A stretch of 50,743 nucleotides of DNA from Bradyrhizobium sacchari (GCF_002068095.1 NZ_LWIG01000047.1:3885-54627); one strand, 5' to 3'; shown: positions 28,354 to 38,256, numbered from the stretch's first letter. Numbers and translations: made by a program. Notes: generated by a model from the sequence alone, not told the origin.

Positions 28354-29448
28354 ATGATCGATGTAAAACTGCAAAGTGTGCTCTCTTCTCTTGCGCAGCC
28401 GGCTAAAGAGCTAGGCGCTCAATCGCCCGGACGGCGGGCGCCAGATGCACGTTACGTGAAGCTAAACACCAATGAGAACCCATTTCCACTACCAACAATG
28501 GTATGGCGAAGTGCGATCTCCGCGCTTGAACGACAGTATTTGTATCCGGAAGACGACAACATCGGCTTGAGAGAAGCTGCCGCTGATGCCTACGGCCTCT
28601 CAAAGGATCATGTGATCGCCGGCAACGGATCGTCGGAGCTTCTCGCCCTCATCTACAGGGCCTTCCTTGGACCTGGCGACAGCGTCGCGATGATGTCTCC
28701 TGGATTCTCGTTCAATCGCAAGCTTGCTCTGCTGCAGCGCGCCAAGCTTCTCGAAGTGTCGTGCAGCGACTCGCCTTCCATTCCGATTGAACAGTTTCTC
28801 CTCGGTCCGGCAAAGGACGCCAAGTTCATCCTGCTGGCCAATCCCAATAACCCAACCGGGACGTTCGTCTCTATCGACGATATCGAACGCCTCGTTGCAC
28901 AGTCTGATCGCTTAATCGTGCTGGACGAGGCCTATGTCGACTTCGCACCGGATAACGGTCTGCGGCTCGTCCACCGCTATCCCAACCTTCTGCTCCTGAG
29001 GACTTTGTCGAAGAGCTATGCGGCCGCGGGCATTCGGGTCGGCTTTTGCCTTGGTCATCCAGAGATTATTGGACGGCTGCGAAACATCCAGAACGTCTTC
29101 AACATGAACATCATAGGGCAAGCGGTCGGAGTCAGCATCCTCTCACATCGCGCGGCCTACGAGGAGAATCATAGGCATATCAAGAACGAAAGAGAGCGAG
29201 TTGCGACCCAATTGCGTCAATTCGGATTCGGTGTAGCGCCTTCTCATACCAATTTCTTGCTGGCGCGGGTGCCGAATGGACACGACGGCAAGTGGTGGCA
29301 TGCCGCGCTGGAGAGAGACGGCATACTCGTTGCTGTCTTTGCAGATGACGGCCTTGACGACTGCATTCGCATCAGCATCGGCACAAAGGAGCAAATGGAC
29401 TCGTTTTTGACAGCGGTTGCCGCGATCAGAGGGCATGAAAAGAGATGA
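28354..29448 (+). CDS. HisC-like PLP aminotransferase (histidinol-phosphate type)
   Basis: A fold-type I aminotransferase of the HisC branch. The 364-residue protein has KLNTNENPFPLP near the N-terminus, the NPNNPTGT turn, DEAYVDFAP (PLP-contacting Asp) and the Schiff-base lysine Lys220 in TLSKSYAAAGIRVGF. The ATG at 28354 is chosen because GAGGGAAAAGGA lies just upstream and because family similarity begins soon after; an upstream start at 28303 adds an unlikely tail. A second HisC on a symbiosis island usually serves specialised metabolism rather than histidine synthesis, but the true substrate cannot be read from the sequence. It is followed by a flavin monooxygenase. Confidence 0.9.
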   Translation: MIDVKLQSVLSSLAQPAKELGAQSPGRRAPDARYVKLNTNENPFPLPTMVWRSAISALERQYLYPEDDNIGLREAAADAYGLSKDHVIAGNGSSELLALIYRAFLGPGDSVAMMSPGFSFNRKLALLQRAKLLEVSCSDSPSIPIEQFLLGPAKDAKFILLANPNNPTGTFVSIDDIERLVAQSDRLIVLDEAYVDFAPDNGLRLVHRYPNLLLLRTLSKSYAAAGIRVGFCLGHPEIIGRLRNIQNVFNMNIIGQAVGVSILSHRAAYEENHRHIKNERERVATQLRQFGFGVAPSHTNFLLARVPNGHDGKWWHAALERDGILVAVFADDGLDDCIRISIGTKEQMDSFLTAVAAIRGHEKR

Positions 29449-29747
29449 ACAGCCAGCCGCCCGCCGATGTGCGCTCGTTCACTATACCGCTAGTGGAACG
29501 AGAAGGCCGCGACCGCGCATCATGCGAAAGCAGACACCCCATGCAGCTGAGGGCCAAGCGGTCGCCAAACAATCGCTTCCCCTCCGGATCCAGCGGAGCC
29601 GACGCATCACCACGATGTCGCCCGATCTTCGCCATGGGTACCGAGAGAGGACCGGACCCGACAGTCACGAGATGCGGCGCTAGCAATTCGTTCCTTGAAC
29701 CTCCAGAAAACGGTTACGTAGCCCGCCCCAACCATGGATTTTGCTGA
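29445..29747 (+). CDS. Possible small ORF between aminotransferase and monooxygenase
   Basis: A 100-residue frame whose ATG overlaps the aminotransferase stop (ATGA) and whose TGA overlaps the monooxygenase ATG (TGATG). Overlaps at both ends would fit translational coupling. The product is Arg/Pro/Ser-rich with no motif, and other frames are open across the same stretch, so this may be chance. Confidence 0.25.
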   Translation: MNSQPPADVRSFTIPLVEREGRDRASCESRHPMQLRAKRSPNNRFPSGSSGADASPRCRPIFAMGTERGPDPTVTRCGASNSFLEPPENGYVARPNHGFC

Positions 29748-30769
29748 TGACACACCAGCCTTCGTCAAAACTCACTTGCGGCATTTTCGATCACCTGGAC
29801 GACGACGGCCGCGATCTCGGTCGTCAGTACGAAGATCGCCTCGTCTTGGCGGAGGCATACGATCGCTTCGGCTTCTATGCGTATCACGTGGCCGAGCATC
29901 ATTGCACGCCACATGGAAGGAGTCCCTCGCCAAGTCTTTTCCTGTCGAGTGTCGCGCAGCGTACGCGACTGCTTCGTCTCGGCCCATTGGTCATGCTGCT
30001 CAATTCCTATCATCCGCTACGCGCATTTGAGGAAATCTGCATGCTCGATCAATTGAGCGGCGGCAGGCTGGAGCTGGGCTTCGGACGGGGTACTCTCCCA
30101 ATCGAGCTGAATTACTTTGGAATTTCCGATGAATTGGCGCCAAGCCGGTATGAGGAAGCCAATGAGATTCTCCTGAACGCCATGAAGGGTGGGGTCTTGT
30201 CCTACCAAGGTAGGCATTTCCAGCTGAACCAGGTTCCCCTGACTTTAACCCCTCAACAGCGTCCATACCCCCCCATATGGGTGACAACCAATCGCCCCGA
30301 CACGGCCATCTGGGCCGCAAGCAATGGCGCAAACCTCGCCTGCATGGGGCCGGCCGCCGTAGTGCGCAAAGTTACCGATGCCTACCACACACATCGAGAG
30401 CGCAGTTCCAGTTTTGGTCGTGAGCCATATGTCGGATTGCTTCGCATGATCGTGATTGCGCGATTTGAGGCGGATGCGTATTCCCTAGCCCGGTCCGCTT
30501 ACGAGCGATGGTTGCGGAGCTTCAAATTTCTCTACGAGCTCAATTGTATCCCGACGCCAAAGCCCCTTCCGCTGACATTCGATGCAGCCATCGAGAGCGA
30601 ATTGTGCGTGGTCGGAACGCCAGCGTCCGTCCAACGCGTTCTGCTCAATCAAATGGACGAAGCCGGCACGAATTACCTGCTCTGTCAGCTCGCCTTCGGT
30701 GATTTGCCCTTAGATGCCTCGCTATATGCAGCCAGGATCATCCAATCCGAACTGCTCGGCCGGACCTGA
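29747..30769 (+). CDS. Luciferase-like flavin-dependent monooxygenase (LLM class)
   Basis: A 340-residue protein of the bacterial luciferase superfamily, which uses FMNH2 or F420 to oxidise small molecules. Visible features: an N-terminal GIFDHLDD strand, YHVAEHH (active-site His region), VAQRTRLLRLGPLVMLLNSY, the GGRLELGFGRG loop and a C-terminal VVGTPASVQRVL. The ATG at 29747 is preferred over a TTG at 29741. It lies about 300 bases downstream of the HisC-like gene and is probably co-transcribed, suggesting a joint role in modifying an amine or amino-acid-derived compound. Substrate unknown. Confidence 0.88.
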   Translation: MTHQPSSKLTCGIFDHLDDDGRDLGRQYEDRLVLAEAYDRFGFYAYHVAEHHCTPHGRSPSPSLFLSSVAQRTRLLRLGPLVMLLNSYHPLRAFEEICMLDQLSGGRLELGFGRGTLPIELNYFGISDELAPSRYEEANEILLNAMKGGVLSYQGRHFQLNQVPLTLTPQQRPYPPIWVTTNRPDTAIWAASNGANLACMGPAAVVRKVTDAYHTHRERSSSFGREPYVGLLRMIVIARFEADAYSLARSAYERWLRSFKFLYELNCIPTPKPLPLTFDAAIESELCVVGTPASVQRVLLNQMDEAGTNYLLCQLAFGDLPLDASLYAARIIQSELLGRT

Positions 30770-30837
30770 GTCCTACATCGTTATTTTCGCAGGAGCACAT
30801 CGTTCTGCCTAGCGGCGGCTCATGCCGCGCGATGGCG

Positions 30838-31208
30838 GGGCATCTACCTTCGCCGACAGGAAGACCACGATGGCGTAGGGGCGCCAGGGCAGCCAAGTGC
30901 GATATAGCGAGCAGCACGGTCGGCACTCAGCCTCAATGATCAAAACATGGCCAGCGTCCTCATCCGGCGTCGCCTTGCTCTGAGCGGTTTAGATGACAAT
31001 TGATTGGCGATGCCGTGCAACTCACATTGCCGGAACCAAGGCTTGGCGTTGCCAACCATGAAAGCGACAAGCCCTTCGATGTAGCAGTTCGAGAAGTATT
31101 GTCGTGACACTCTGCCGTTTGGTCCCTTGCCGGCAAACAGCGTGTCCTGCGCGCCGAGCAGGCGGACGCGCGTAATGACGTCCCTGTCTCCGTTAACGGA
31201 CAGCGCTA
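30838..31208 (-). pseudogene. Decayed copy of pectin methylesterase (middle part)
   Basis: Closely similar to 9629-10001 of the intact gene, including the region encoding GHVDFIFGNA (here altered), with several indels and stops. Both ends are missing. At 31208/31209 it jumps directly to sequence matching the polygalacturonase at about 10975, so roughly 970 bases were deleted relative to the intact pair. Confidence 0.85.
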
Positions 31209-31850
31209 CATGTCTCTGGCCCCGGAATTCACCTCGCTACCGATCGACATGCCATGCCTCCAGCCGAAATAATTCTCAATGATCGAGATATGGCTGCTTG
31301 AGCCATTGTCGCCGGCCTTGATTGTGATGTTGTTGTCATTCGTAGGATCAGTGGGGTGATGGTCACATCCTGACTGGCGTCAACATCGATGCCATCGGTA
31401 TTGCGGGCATCCGTCGGCCGATCGTGAGGCTCCAAACGTGGCACCTTCAACCCGGTTCATCGCGACATGAAAATTGGCGGCGTTGTGTAACGGGACACCA
31501 GAGTACGTGATGTTGCGCATGATCGATCTGGATCAAGCGTGGGGCGTTTTGATTGCTGCCCTTGGCTCGGGCGCGGCGGGCTAGCTGCCACCAGTTTCCA
31601 CGGCGCCACGGATCATTGCGCCGCCCTGACCGTCGATGATGCCTCTCAGTAGTTGCCGCCGCCGCGCGCTTTAGAATGCCGGCAGCCGTCGCCCTTTTCC
31701 GCAATGCGACCACATCGTCCGAGGCCCTGGTCGTAAGTAGCAGGTTCGGGCATGGCGATCAGTGTCGCACCGCGTTCGAGATAAACCGCCGCGCCAGCGG
31801 GGCAATGTTCAATGGCCTCCTGTACATCATAAGGAGGCTCTCTCGCCCAC
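31209..31850 (-). pseudogene. Decayed copy of polygalacturonase (N-terminal and middle part)
   Basis: Similar to 10975-11690 of the intact polygalacturonase. Recognisable but frameshifted pieces include NTDGIDVDAS and AEHC-type fragments such as IEHCPAGAAVYLERG. It lacks the signal peptide and the C-terminal third. It abuts a truncated hipB copy at about 31890. Confidence 0.85.
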
Positions 31851-31868
31851 CGGCGGATTCGAACCACC
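31845..31868 (-). other. tRNA 3'-end-like segment (T-arm plus acceptor strand)
   Basis: On the minus strand GGTGG-TTCGAAT-CCGCC forms a T-arm with a canonical 7-base loop, followed by GGTGGGC as an acceptor 3' strand. No D-arm, anticodon arm or 5' acceptor strand is visible, so it is not a tRNA gene. It sits at the seam between the polygalacturonase and hipB copies and could be a recombination or attachment remnant, or chance. Confidence 0.25.
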
Positions 31869-31890
31869 AGCTCTACATCGATCGTCAGCT

Positions 31891-32094
31891 CTTTACCGGC
31901 GGCAGAAGCAGCTCACCCAGGCTCGCCTCGGTGAGAAGATGCATGCGCGTCAAGCGACGGTCTCGAAGCTGGAAGCTGGTGTACCTACAATGCAGCTGCG
32001 CATCCTGATGGATGCGCTGGCCACGCTCGACCTCGAGTTGGTCATCCGACCGCGCACCAAATTGACGGCTGAAGCGATTGAGGATCTGTTCTGA
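31891..32094 (+). pseudogene. Truncated hipB copy
   Basis: Nearly identical to 20759-20960 of hipB (LTQARLGEKMHARQATVSKL and the same C-terminus) but lacking the first 17 residues and the whole palindromic operator. Without operator and start it is probably not expressed as an antitoxin. Confidence 0.85.
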
Positions 32095-33070
32095 TGGCGC
32101 GTCGTTCTGCCCGCGCGCCGCTCAACGTCTATCTCAACGCACGGCTGGTCGGGCGGCTGCGGCGCAAGAGCAGCAGCGGGCCGCGCCGCTAACGATCAGG
32201 AGATCGCCGCCATTCTCGGCAATCTTGCCAACAATCCGCTCGGGATCGGCCCCAACCAGGACTCCGCCTTTCTCTCGCAGGCGCGCAAGAAAAGACGGCA
32301 CTGCTTTACTGGAAAGACAAGTGGCACGTGCCTCATGGCACGACCGCAACTACGCACATTTTCGAGCCGCAGATCGGGAAGTTGCCGAACGGAAGCGACC
32401 TGACCGGCAGCGTTGAAAACGAGCATCTGTGCCTTCAGCTGGTTGCGGCACTCGGCTTGCCTACGCCAAATCAAGCATCATCGATTTCGCCGGGGGCCGC
32501 TTGCTCGCCGTTGAGCGGTTCGATCGCCTCTGGACGCACGACGGCCGCCTGTTGCGGCTGCCGCAGGAAGATTGTTGCCAGGCGCTGTCCGTTCCACCCG
32601 CGCGAAAGTATGAATCCGATGGGCGCCCCGGCATTCGCAAGATCTCGAATCCCCTCAAGTGCAGCGATACGCCTGAGGACGACCAGGCCATTTTCTTCAA
32701 GGCGCGGATCGTGTCCTGGCTGCTTGCCGCGAACGCCAAACGAATGCTAAATGTCTTTGCGTGGCCATCGCCGGGCGGACGTTTTCATCTTGCCCCGCTT
32801 TACGACATCATTTCGACGCAACCGAGCTTGGACGCTGGACAGATCAGCCAAATGAAGCTGGCCATGGCGATCGGCAGCAACCGGCATTGCGTCGTCCACA
32901 CGGTTCTCGGCCGACATTTCGTGCAGACTGCGAAAAGCTGCGGTCTACCCGACAAAACAGTCAAGATCGTCATCTAGCAGCTAGGCGATACAGCCGCAAA
33001 AGCCATAGATCAGGTGCTGAATGCGCTTCCAAAAGGATTTCCGGAGAAGATGGCCATATCGATTGCTTAT
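32094..33070 (+). pseudogene. Decayed hipA copy
   Basis: It starts MARRSARAPLNVYLNARLVG at the ATG overlapping the hipB copy, preserving the correct 5' reading frame lost in the intact-looking copy. A deletion of about 280 bases follows (equivalent to about 21047-21330), then several frameshifts. The TDGHAKNFS catalytic segment is destroyed (AANAKRMLNVF) and a TAG interrupts the C-terminus near 32975. Similarity stops sharply at about 33068, where a HerA-like remnant begins. Confidence 0.88.
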
Positions 33071-33089
33071 ATTAGACATGAGCGACTTC

Positions 33090-33560
33090 ATACATGTTCC
33101 ACGCGCTGAGCCGGCGCGCAGCGCCTGTCGCCTATACGCTTGATCCGTTCGCCAATGGCCACGGGATGGCGAAGCCCCTGCGGCTCCACTGCTGCAGGTC
33201 GTCCACGACTTGCCCGAGCCGGTGCGGCCCAAGACGAGCGCATGACGCTGGAACAGCCGATTGCCAGCCGGCCACCTCCGAAATCACACCCATGAATCGC
33301 GTAACGTGCTCGCCTTCAGAGCGAAGCAGCAGGTATCGATCTCCGGGACGGTCTCACGCGCTCGGTGGAAGACATTGGCGCGCGGTCCGTCACGATCGAG
33401 CAGCGTGCCGATCAACATAATGCGCTCACCAGATTGACTTCGGAATGTGCGGCCTCGCCTAGCTCGACATCGGGGATATTGGCTTCACGAGCTCGGCACG
33501 GATGATTTGTTTGGATCCGCCCAGTTGGGCGCGGCCCAGCGCTTCTTCGTCAGAAAATTC
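33090..33560 (-). pseudogene. N-terminal remnant of HerA-like (DUF87) ATPase
   Basis: The minus strand carries ALVLGRTGSGKS, a Walker A motif of the HerA type. Upstream decayed pieces (SEGEHVTRFMGVISEVAGWQ, MLIGTLLDRDGPRANVFHRA) fit the HerA N-terminal barrel. It is multiply frameshifted and truncated directly after Walker A at the junction with the hipA copy. Confidence 0.5.
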
Positions 33561-34095
33561 AGAATGATCACGCGGACACTCCTGTCATTTCCTTGAGGAA
33601 GCGGTCGAGCCGCCATATCGGTTGATTTACGTCGAACCGTTGGACACGTCGCGCATCTAGGCGCCCGCGCCTATCGTCCCCTCCTCGATCGCAAGATAGC
33701 GCCGACAGCGTCCGCCGCCGAGGAAGGTCCGGGCGGACCTGGTCAGCTGCTTGGTGATCACGACAAGCGTGACGGAATCGTGGTCGCAACGAAGCGAATG
33801 CCGTCTTGATCGATCAAAACAATGGACTCATTTAGGTCCGTGACGTGATCCGCAATGATGACAGTGAATGATTGGCGCTCAACTGCTTATGCATTTCCAT
33901 GTTTGACGCGCTCGGACCTGCGTCGATACGTCGACCATTGCTCGGTTTGATCATGATTTGCGCGCCCCCGACCTGACGCAGCGTTAGGTTAAAGCGCTCC
34001 TGGAAGAGAGTATGTTGCGCGACAGCTACAGCAATTTGAGACAGCACTGCTAAGAGGCGTGCGGCGCAGGGGGCATGTGAAGGAGCGTATTCGAA
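33561..34095. other. No intact gene
   Basis: A minus-strand stretch near 33660-33790 (VTLVVITKQLTRSARTFLGG) looks like further decayed coding sequence. The last 100 bases probably hold the porin promoter; AGGAG lies at 34080-34084. Confidence 0.4.
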
Positions 34096-34833
34096 ATGAA
34101 GAAGTTGTTGCTTGTGACTGCCGGCATCGTCGCGTCTATCGGGGCAGGGCCCGTATTCGCCGCCGATCTCGCTCAGCAACCCGTCTACACCAAGGCACCA
34201 CCGGTACCGGTTGCTGCGGCAATCTATGACTGGAGCGGCTTTTATCTCGGTGCCAATGGCGGCTGGGGTTCAACCCATAGCTCTTGGGACTTTACCGGTG
34301 TCACGCCCGAGGGCTCACATGATGCGAGCGGCGGAACCCTCGGTGGGCAGTTCGGCTATCGCTGGCAGATGGGCCAAGTGGTGTTCGGTGTTGAAGGCCA
34401 GGGCAATTGGGCCGATTTCAACGGTTCCAATGTCAGTGCCGCCTTCCCAGCGAACATCAACCAGACCAAGACCGACTCGTTCGGCCTGCTTACAGGCCAA
34501 GTCGGGTACGCCATCAACAATGTATTGCTCTATGCCAAGGGCGGTGCCGCGGTGACCGGAAACACCTATGAGATCAACTCCCTCACCGGCGCACAACTGG
34601 CGAACACGGACAAGACTCGCTGGGGCGGCGTGGTCGGTGCGGGGATCGAACTCGGCTTCGCGCCAAATTGGTCGGTCGGCGTGGAGTACGACCACATATT
34701 CCGGCAAGACGCTAACGTGAACTTCACCACCGCCGCCGGCTCGGCCGGTAGCGATCGCATCCGGCAGGATTTCGACCTACTGACTGCCCGGCTCAACTAC
34801 AAATTCTGGGGCCCGGCCGTTCTGAAGTATTGA
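34096..34833 (+). CDS. Omp25/RopB-type outer-membrane beta-barrel protein
   Basis: A 245-residue outer-membrane protein. The signal peptide is clear (MKKLLLVTAGIVASIGAG, cleavage after VFAA). It is followed by the family start YDWSGFYLGANGGWG, alternating beta strands with short turns, and a terminal strand LNYKFWGPAVLKY. Abundant in Rhizobiales, where these proteins stabilise the envelope. AGGAG lies upstream of the ATG and a strong intrinsic terminator follows, so it is a monocistronic gene. It looks intact and housekeeping-like amid the debris. Confidence 0.93.
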   Translation: MKKLLLVTAGIVASIGAGPVFAADLAQQPVYTKAPPVPVAAAIYDWSGFYLGANGGWGSTHSSWDFTGVTPEGSHDASGGTLGGQFGYRWQMGQVVFGVEGQGNWADFNGSNVSAAFPANINQTKTDSFGLLTGQVGYAINNVLLYAKGGAAVTGNTYEINSLTGAQLANTDKTRWGGVVGAGIELGFAPNWSVGVEYDHIFRQDANVNFTTAAGSAGSDRIRQDFDLLTARLNYKFWGPAVLKY

Positions 34834-34860
34834 TTCTATCGCGTAAAGCGATGGATCGAG

Positions 34861-34891
34861 AGCCCCGGCCCAAGGCCGGGGCTTCTTTTTT
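34861..34891 (+). terminator. Rho-independent terminator of the porin gene
   Basis: AGCCCCGGCC-CAA-GGCCGGGGCT is a perfect 10-bp GC-rich stem followed by TCTTTTTT, 27 bases after the stop codon. Confidence 0.92.
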
Positions 34892-35838
34892 GACGATCGT
34901 GGTGACGCTCGCGGCGATATCGAGCTTTGCCTCGTGTCTGCCGTTGTACTGGCAGCTGCAGATCATGGCTGGCCGAGGCATCCATCTTGACCTGCTCGAC
35001 TGGATGTAACGTGCCGCCCGGCGCTAAAGAGTCCATTAGCATGGTCTCATCATCGTCGTTTTTGGCGGCAGCCGCTCGAGGGATCCGGCTGATGGCTGCA
35101 GACCTTTATCGGCCAGGATCGTGCCGCCTCCACTTCGCCGTGCTCGACGGCAACGTTGCCAGAAAACGCGGCGAGCCCGATCAATGAGCCGGTTCGGCTG
35201 GATCTGCTGGGTATCGATGATGCTTTCAATCACGGTGGCGTCGCTGCGTGTACATCGTCTTGCGACGTCGATCGGATGTGCTGCCAGCACGCCCTGAGGT
35301 CAGACTGCGGTGCGATCACCGCATGCCCGAAGCGTCGACAGCCCCTCGAAAGCGTCCCCAGCTCCAACCCCGGCTTGTCCTGAATGCGCGCTCCACTGAT
35401 CTCGATTGCCGCCAAGCCGCAGGTCTTGTCCGTCAGGCCGCATCCAACGGCCTCCTCTGTGCCGACGAATACGCTCGGACTCGTTAGCATTGACATCAAA
35501 CGTCGTCGACGGCATGTCGTATCTTGACCGCAACAGGCGGCTTCAATTTATGAGCGCTCAAGGCGATTGTGAGCGCTTCTACGTTCCTATCGAGCGCGAA
35601 TCGCGCTCTCGCCATCAGCCTTTGCCCCCGCGAGGAGGAACGACGCGCTTCTCCGAGAGGCTGGGCCGAGACTGGCCCCGTGCGTGGGGAAAGTCGATTC
35701 TGCATTCCAGACGCGCGAGGTCGTTTGCGGGATTCCAGCTCGGCAGTTGCCGGCTTTATCATTACGTTAGGGCGCAGCTTGAGCAACTCGCCGCGCGTTC
35801 CGATAAGGCACTCTCCGCCGGCAGTCAGCGCTCTTTCT
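34892..35838. other. No intact gene; possible decayed coding sequence
   Basis: A minus-strand frame at 35230-35499 (SPSVFVGTEEAVGCGLTDKT...) is protein-like but short, without a recognised family. The rest has only overlapping short frames. Confidence 0.35.
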
Positions 35839-36655
35839 TCAGCTCATTCTCTGCGTGACGACCATCACGACAGGATGGCCGTTGTTGTCTCTGCAACTTT
35901 TGGCGAGACTTCCGAGCAAGTGGCTCATGCGGTCGGATGTGACCGCGAATTCTCCGTGGTTGGAATCGAAGAGAGTGGTCGTTCCATTGGAGGTGGACGT
36001 TGCGACCAGGTGTGCGTGGCCTTCGGGGAAGCGCAAGCTGAGCAAATAGACAGATGGGTCTTCGGCAATTTCATCCACGATCCTGGCGATGTCCGAGGAC
36101 CTGCCAAATTCATATCGTCTCCGTCGCGCGGATGGTTGCAAGCGTGCTTCCCGCAACATTATATCCTTTGGCTGAAAATCCTCGGCCGGATCATTTTGCA
36201 ATTGATTCCTGAGTTCTTCATACCGCTGTTGCCGCATCGCTGCTGAAGCGTGAGTTTGCGAGCCGGCTGAAGCGCGCTCATTCGGGATCGCGGACTGCTC
36301 GGAAGATGGAGGAGCCACTCTGCCGCCAGACCAGCGCACATGCCATCTACATTTGCGCCGCGCAAGTCGGCAGTCCGGTAATCGAAAAGGGGAATGACCG
36401 GTCTTTCTGAAGGGATGGACTAGACCCGGGCGACGAAGAGGGTGTGGCCGAGAAGGAGCCTGGAGTAGGATTATGCGCATCAGAGATATGTGGTATGCTG
36501 CAGCAAAGCCCCATTTTGTCAGCACCGTCAGATGACAAATTGCCATGAACTGCTAGGACCGCAAGTCTTCCCGGGAAGTTACCATCGTCCATCGAACTGC
36601 TCGCTTCATAGGCCTGATGAGTACCTGTCGATGAGACGCTGTCTTGAATATGCAT
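35839..36655 (-). pseudogene. nopT: NopT/YopT-type cysteine protease effector, two frameshifts
   Basis: C58 proteases of this type are secreted by type III, cut themselves, and become lipidated in the host cell. Three successive frames carry the parts. 36655-36350 has the N-terminus with ADKMGLCCS, matching the autocleavage (after DKM) and acylation (Gly/Cys) signature. Frame 36365-36260 has VDGMCAGLAAEWL with the catalytic Cys. Frame 36260-35839 has GHAHLVATSTSNGTTTLFDS with the catalytic His and Asp. The seams are near 36355 and 36260; both shifts are in the same direction, consistent with two 1-base losses, so they do not compensate. All catalytic residues survive, which suggests recent inactivation. 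A weak tts box lies at 36709-36738. Confidence 0.85.
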
Positions 36656-36708
36656 GGAGTTTCGCCTATCGTTTCAGTCGTACGTTTACCCAATCAGCGC
36701 GCCAACGA

Positions 36709-36738
36709 CATGTCGCGAAGATGGTCAGTCGAGCTGAC
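36709..36738 (-). promoter_or_regulatory. Degenerate tts box upstream of nopT
   Basis: Minus strand begins GTCAGCTCGACTGACCATC: the first seven bases fit the tts core, the rest fits poorly. Its start is 83 bases before the nopT ATG. Confidence 0.35.
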
Positions 36739-37285
36739 GACAAGCTGGCGCTCGTGCGCAGCTGGAGCGAATGGAGGCGATAGCTCCGGTCCGTACGAAC
36801 TGTGGGTCAGATGAGGGTCGTCAATTCGCCCTCCCGTCGTTCCGGCCAATTAACGGAGACAAGCCGTTGCGCGGCGTGGCCGTGCCGTGAACAGGCTCTT
36901 TCAGGCAAGCGCAGCAAGCTCATGACTGCCATTCACGTCATCCGGATTTCTCCCTCAGGTTGGATCCTGCTTGCTCGACGATCCGCACGGCAACGAATTA
37001 TCGCAACGCGCGCCGGCCATAAGTTGATGAAGAGAGCGGCGTCTCGATGGAATTCGCGACATCCCGCTCAACGCGCGCCGCAGGGCGTTGAGCTTGGTCA
37101 GCGTCGCTGGCTCTAGGATGCAATCAGCCTGAGAAGCACGCTGCCATCCGTCGCCCGCCTGCTGGTCAGCGCGCAGACTTGCCTACAGCCCGTCTCATCA
37201 TGCTGCGACCCCGAAAGGTTGAGAGCATAATCTACCTCGGTACGTCCTTACGAAACGCACGCGCGGCTATCTTCAAAAACACCTC
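36739..37285. other. No recognisable gene
   Basis: Short frames only, no motif seen. Confidence 0.4.
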
Positions 37286-38250
37286 TCACGGCTCCAGTGC
37301 GACCTGCAAACCCTCGTGACCTGCAACGTGAACGTACCGTGGTCCGATTGGACGACCTCGACCGCTGGCGACAGTGACGATGTCCTTAAGCGGAGCAACG
37401 CGTGCATCCGATTCAGGGCGTGACAAGATCAGGTCGGCGTGGAACAGACCTTCCGATTCCAGTCCGGTTGCATCGATGCCAAGAGCTGCCAACGTGGCCA
37501 ACGTCCCCTCAAATTCCTCAGCATCGCGAAATCGCCGCTGAATAAATGTCGCACCGGTCAGGCGTTCCGTCACAAGGCCATGTTTCGCGAACGTCGCGGC
37601 CAGGGAATCATATGGGAACATCCGCAACACGAAAGAGATGATCCACGGATGCTTCTGTGTAGCATCGAGAATTTTGCTGAACGTCGTTTCAGTCACGTAA
37701 CCGATGCAGCCGGTCGACATGATAACATCGGTGGAACGGAGAACACGCGCGCTTTCTGTCGAAAGCGTTTTTTTTCAAGGTCGGCGACAATACCCTGCTC
37801 AAGCAGGCCAACGGCCGTTGCATAGCGGATCGCTGGAGCCGATACATCGAGGCCGACAAATCGCGCAAGACCAACATCAGGCCAAGCCGAGTAAAACTTG
37901 CGGTCGAGACCCATCAGGGTCTCGGAACCGATCGCCCTCATCTCGCGCCGGGCATAGCGGTGGCGCAGGCCGCTAAAGGTCAGTGGAAAACGATGCACCG
38001 CCGCGTTGATGCCGTATGAGCAGCCGACATCAAGCACGATCGGCTTAACGCCAGTTGCAGACGCTTTCGCGGCCAGAATCTGACGAACGATCGGCTCAGC
38101 CACATCCGGGATCATATAATCCAAGTCTCCAAGAACAGAGAAATACGCTCTTGGATCATCCAAGGCATAAATGTCATCGAAGACAGCTTTATCCCGATTG
38201 ATACGCGAAAAATCTGCTCGCAACCCAAGGACTCCACGTTCAATTTGCAC
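37286..38250 (-). pseudogene. SAM-dependent methyltransferase split at an A8 tract
   Basis: Two frames together encode a class I methyltransferase of about 320 residues. 38250 to about 37776 carries PIVLDVGCSYGINA (SAM-binding motif I), and about 37767 to 37286 carries VIMSTGCIGYVTETTFSKIL and the C-terminal half. The frames join at a run of eight A on the coding strand (plus 37768-37775). One more A (or two fewer) would make a single frame reading through LEKK-TLSTESARVLRSTDVI. This could be a mutation, a sequencing error at a homopolymer, or transcriptional slippage. The start is a GTG at 38250 without a strong ribosome site. Substrate unknown. Confidence 0.75.
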
Positions 38251-38256
38251 ACAATC

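Noticed and set aside
31845..31868. A functional tRNA gene
   Set aside because: Only T-arm and acceptor 3' strand are present; no anticodon or D-arm.
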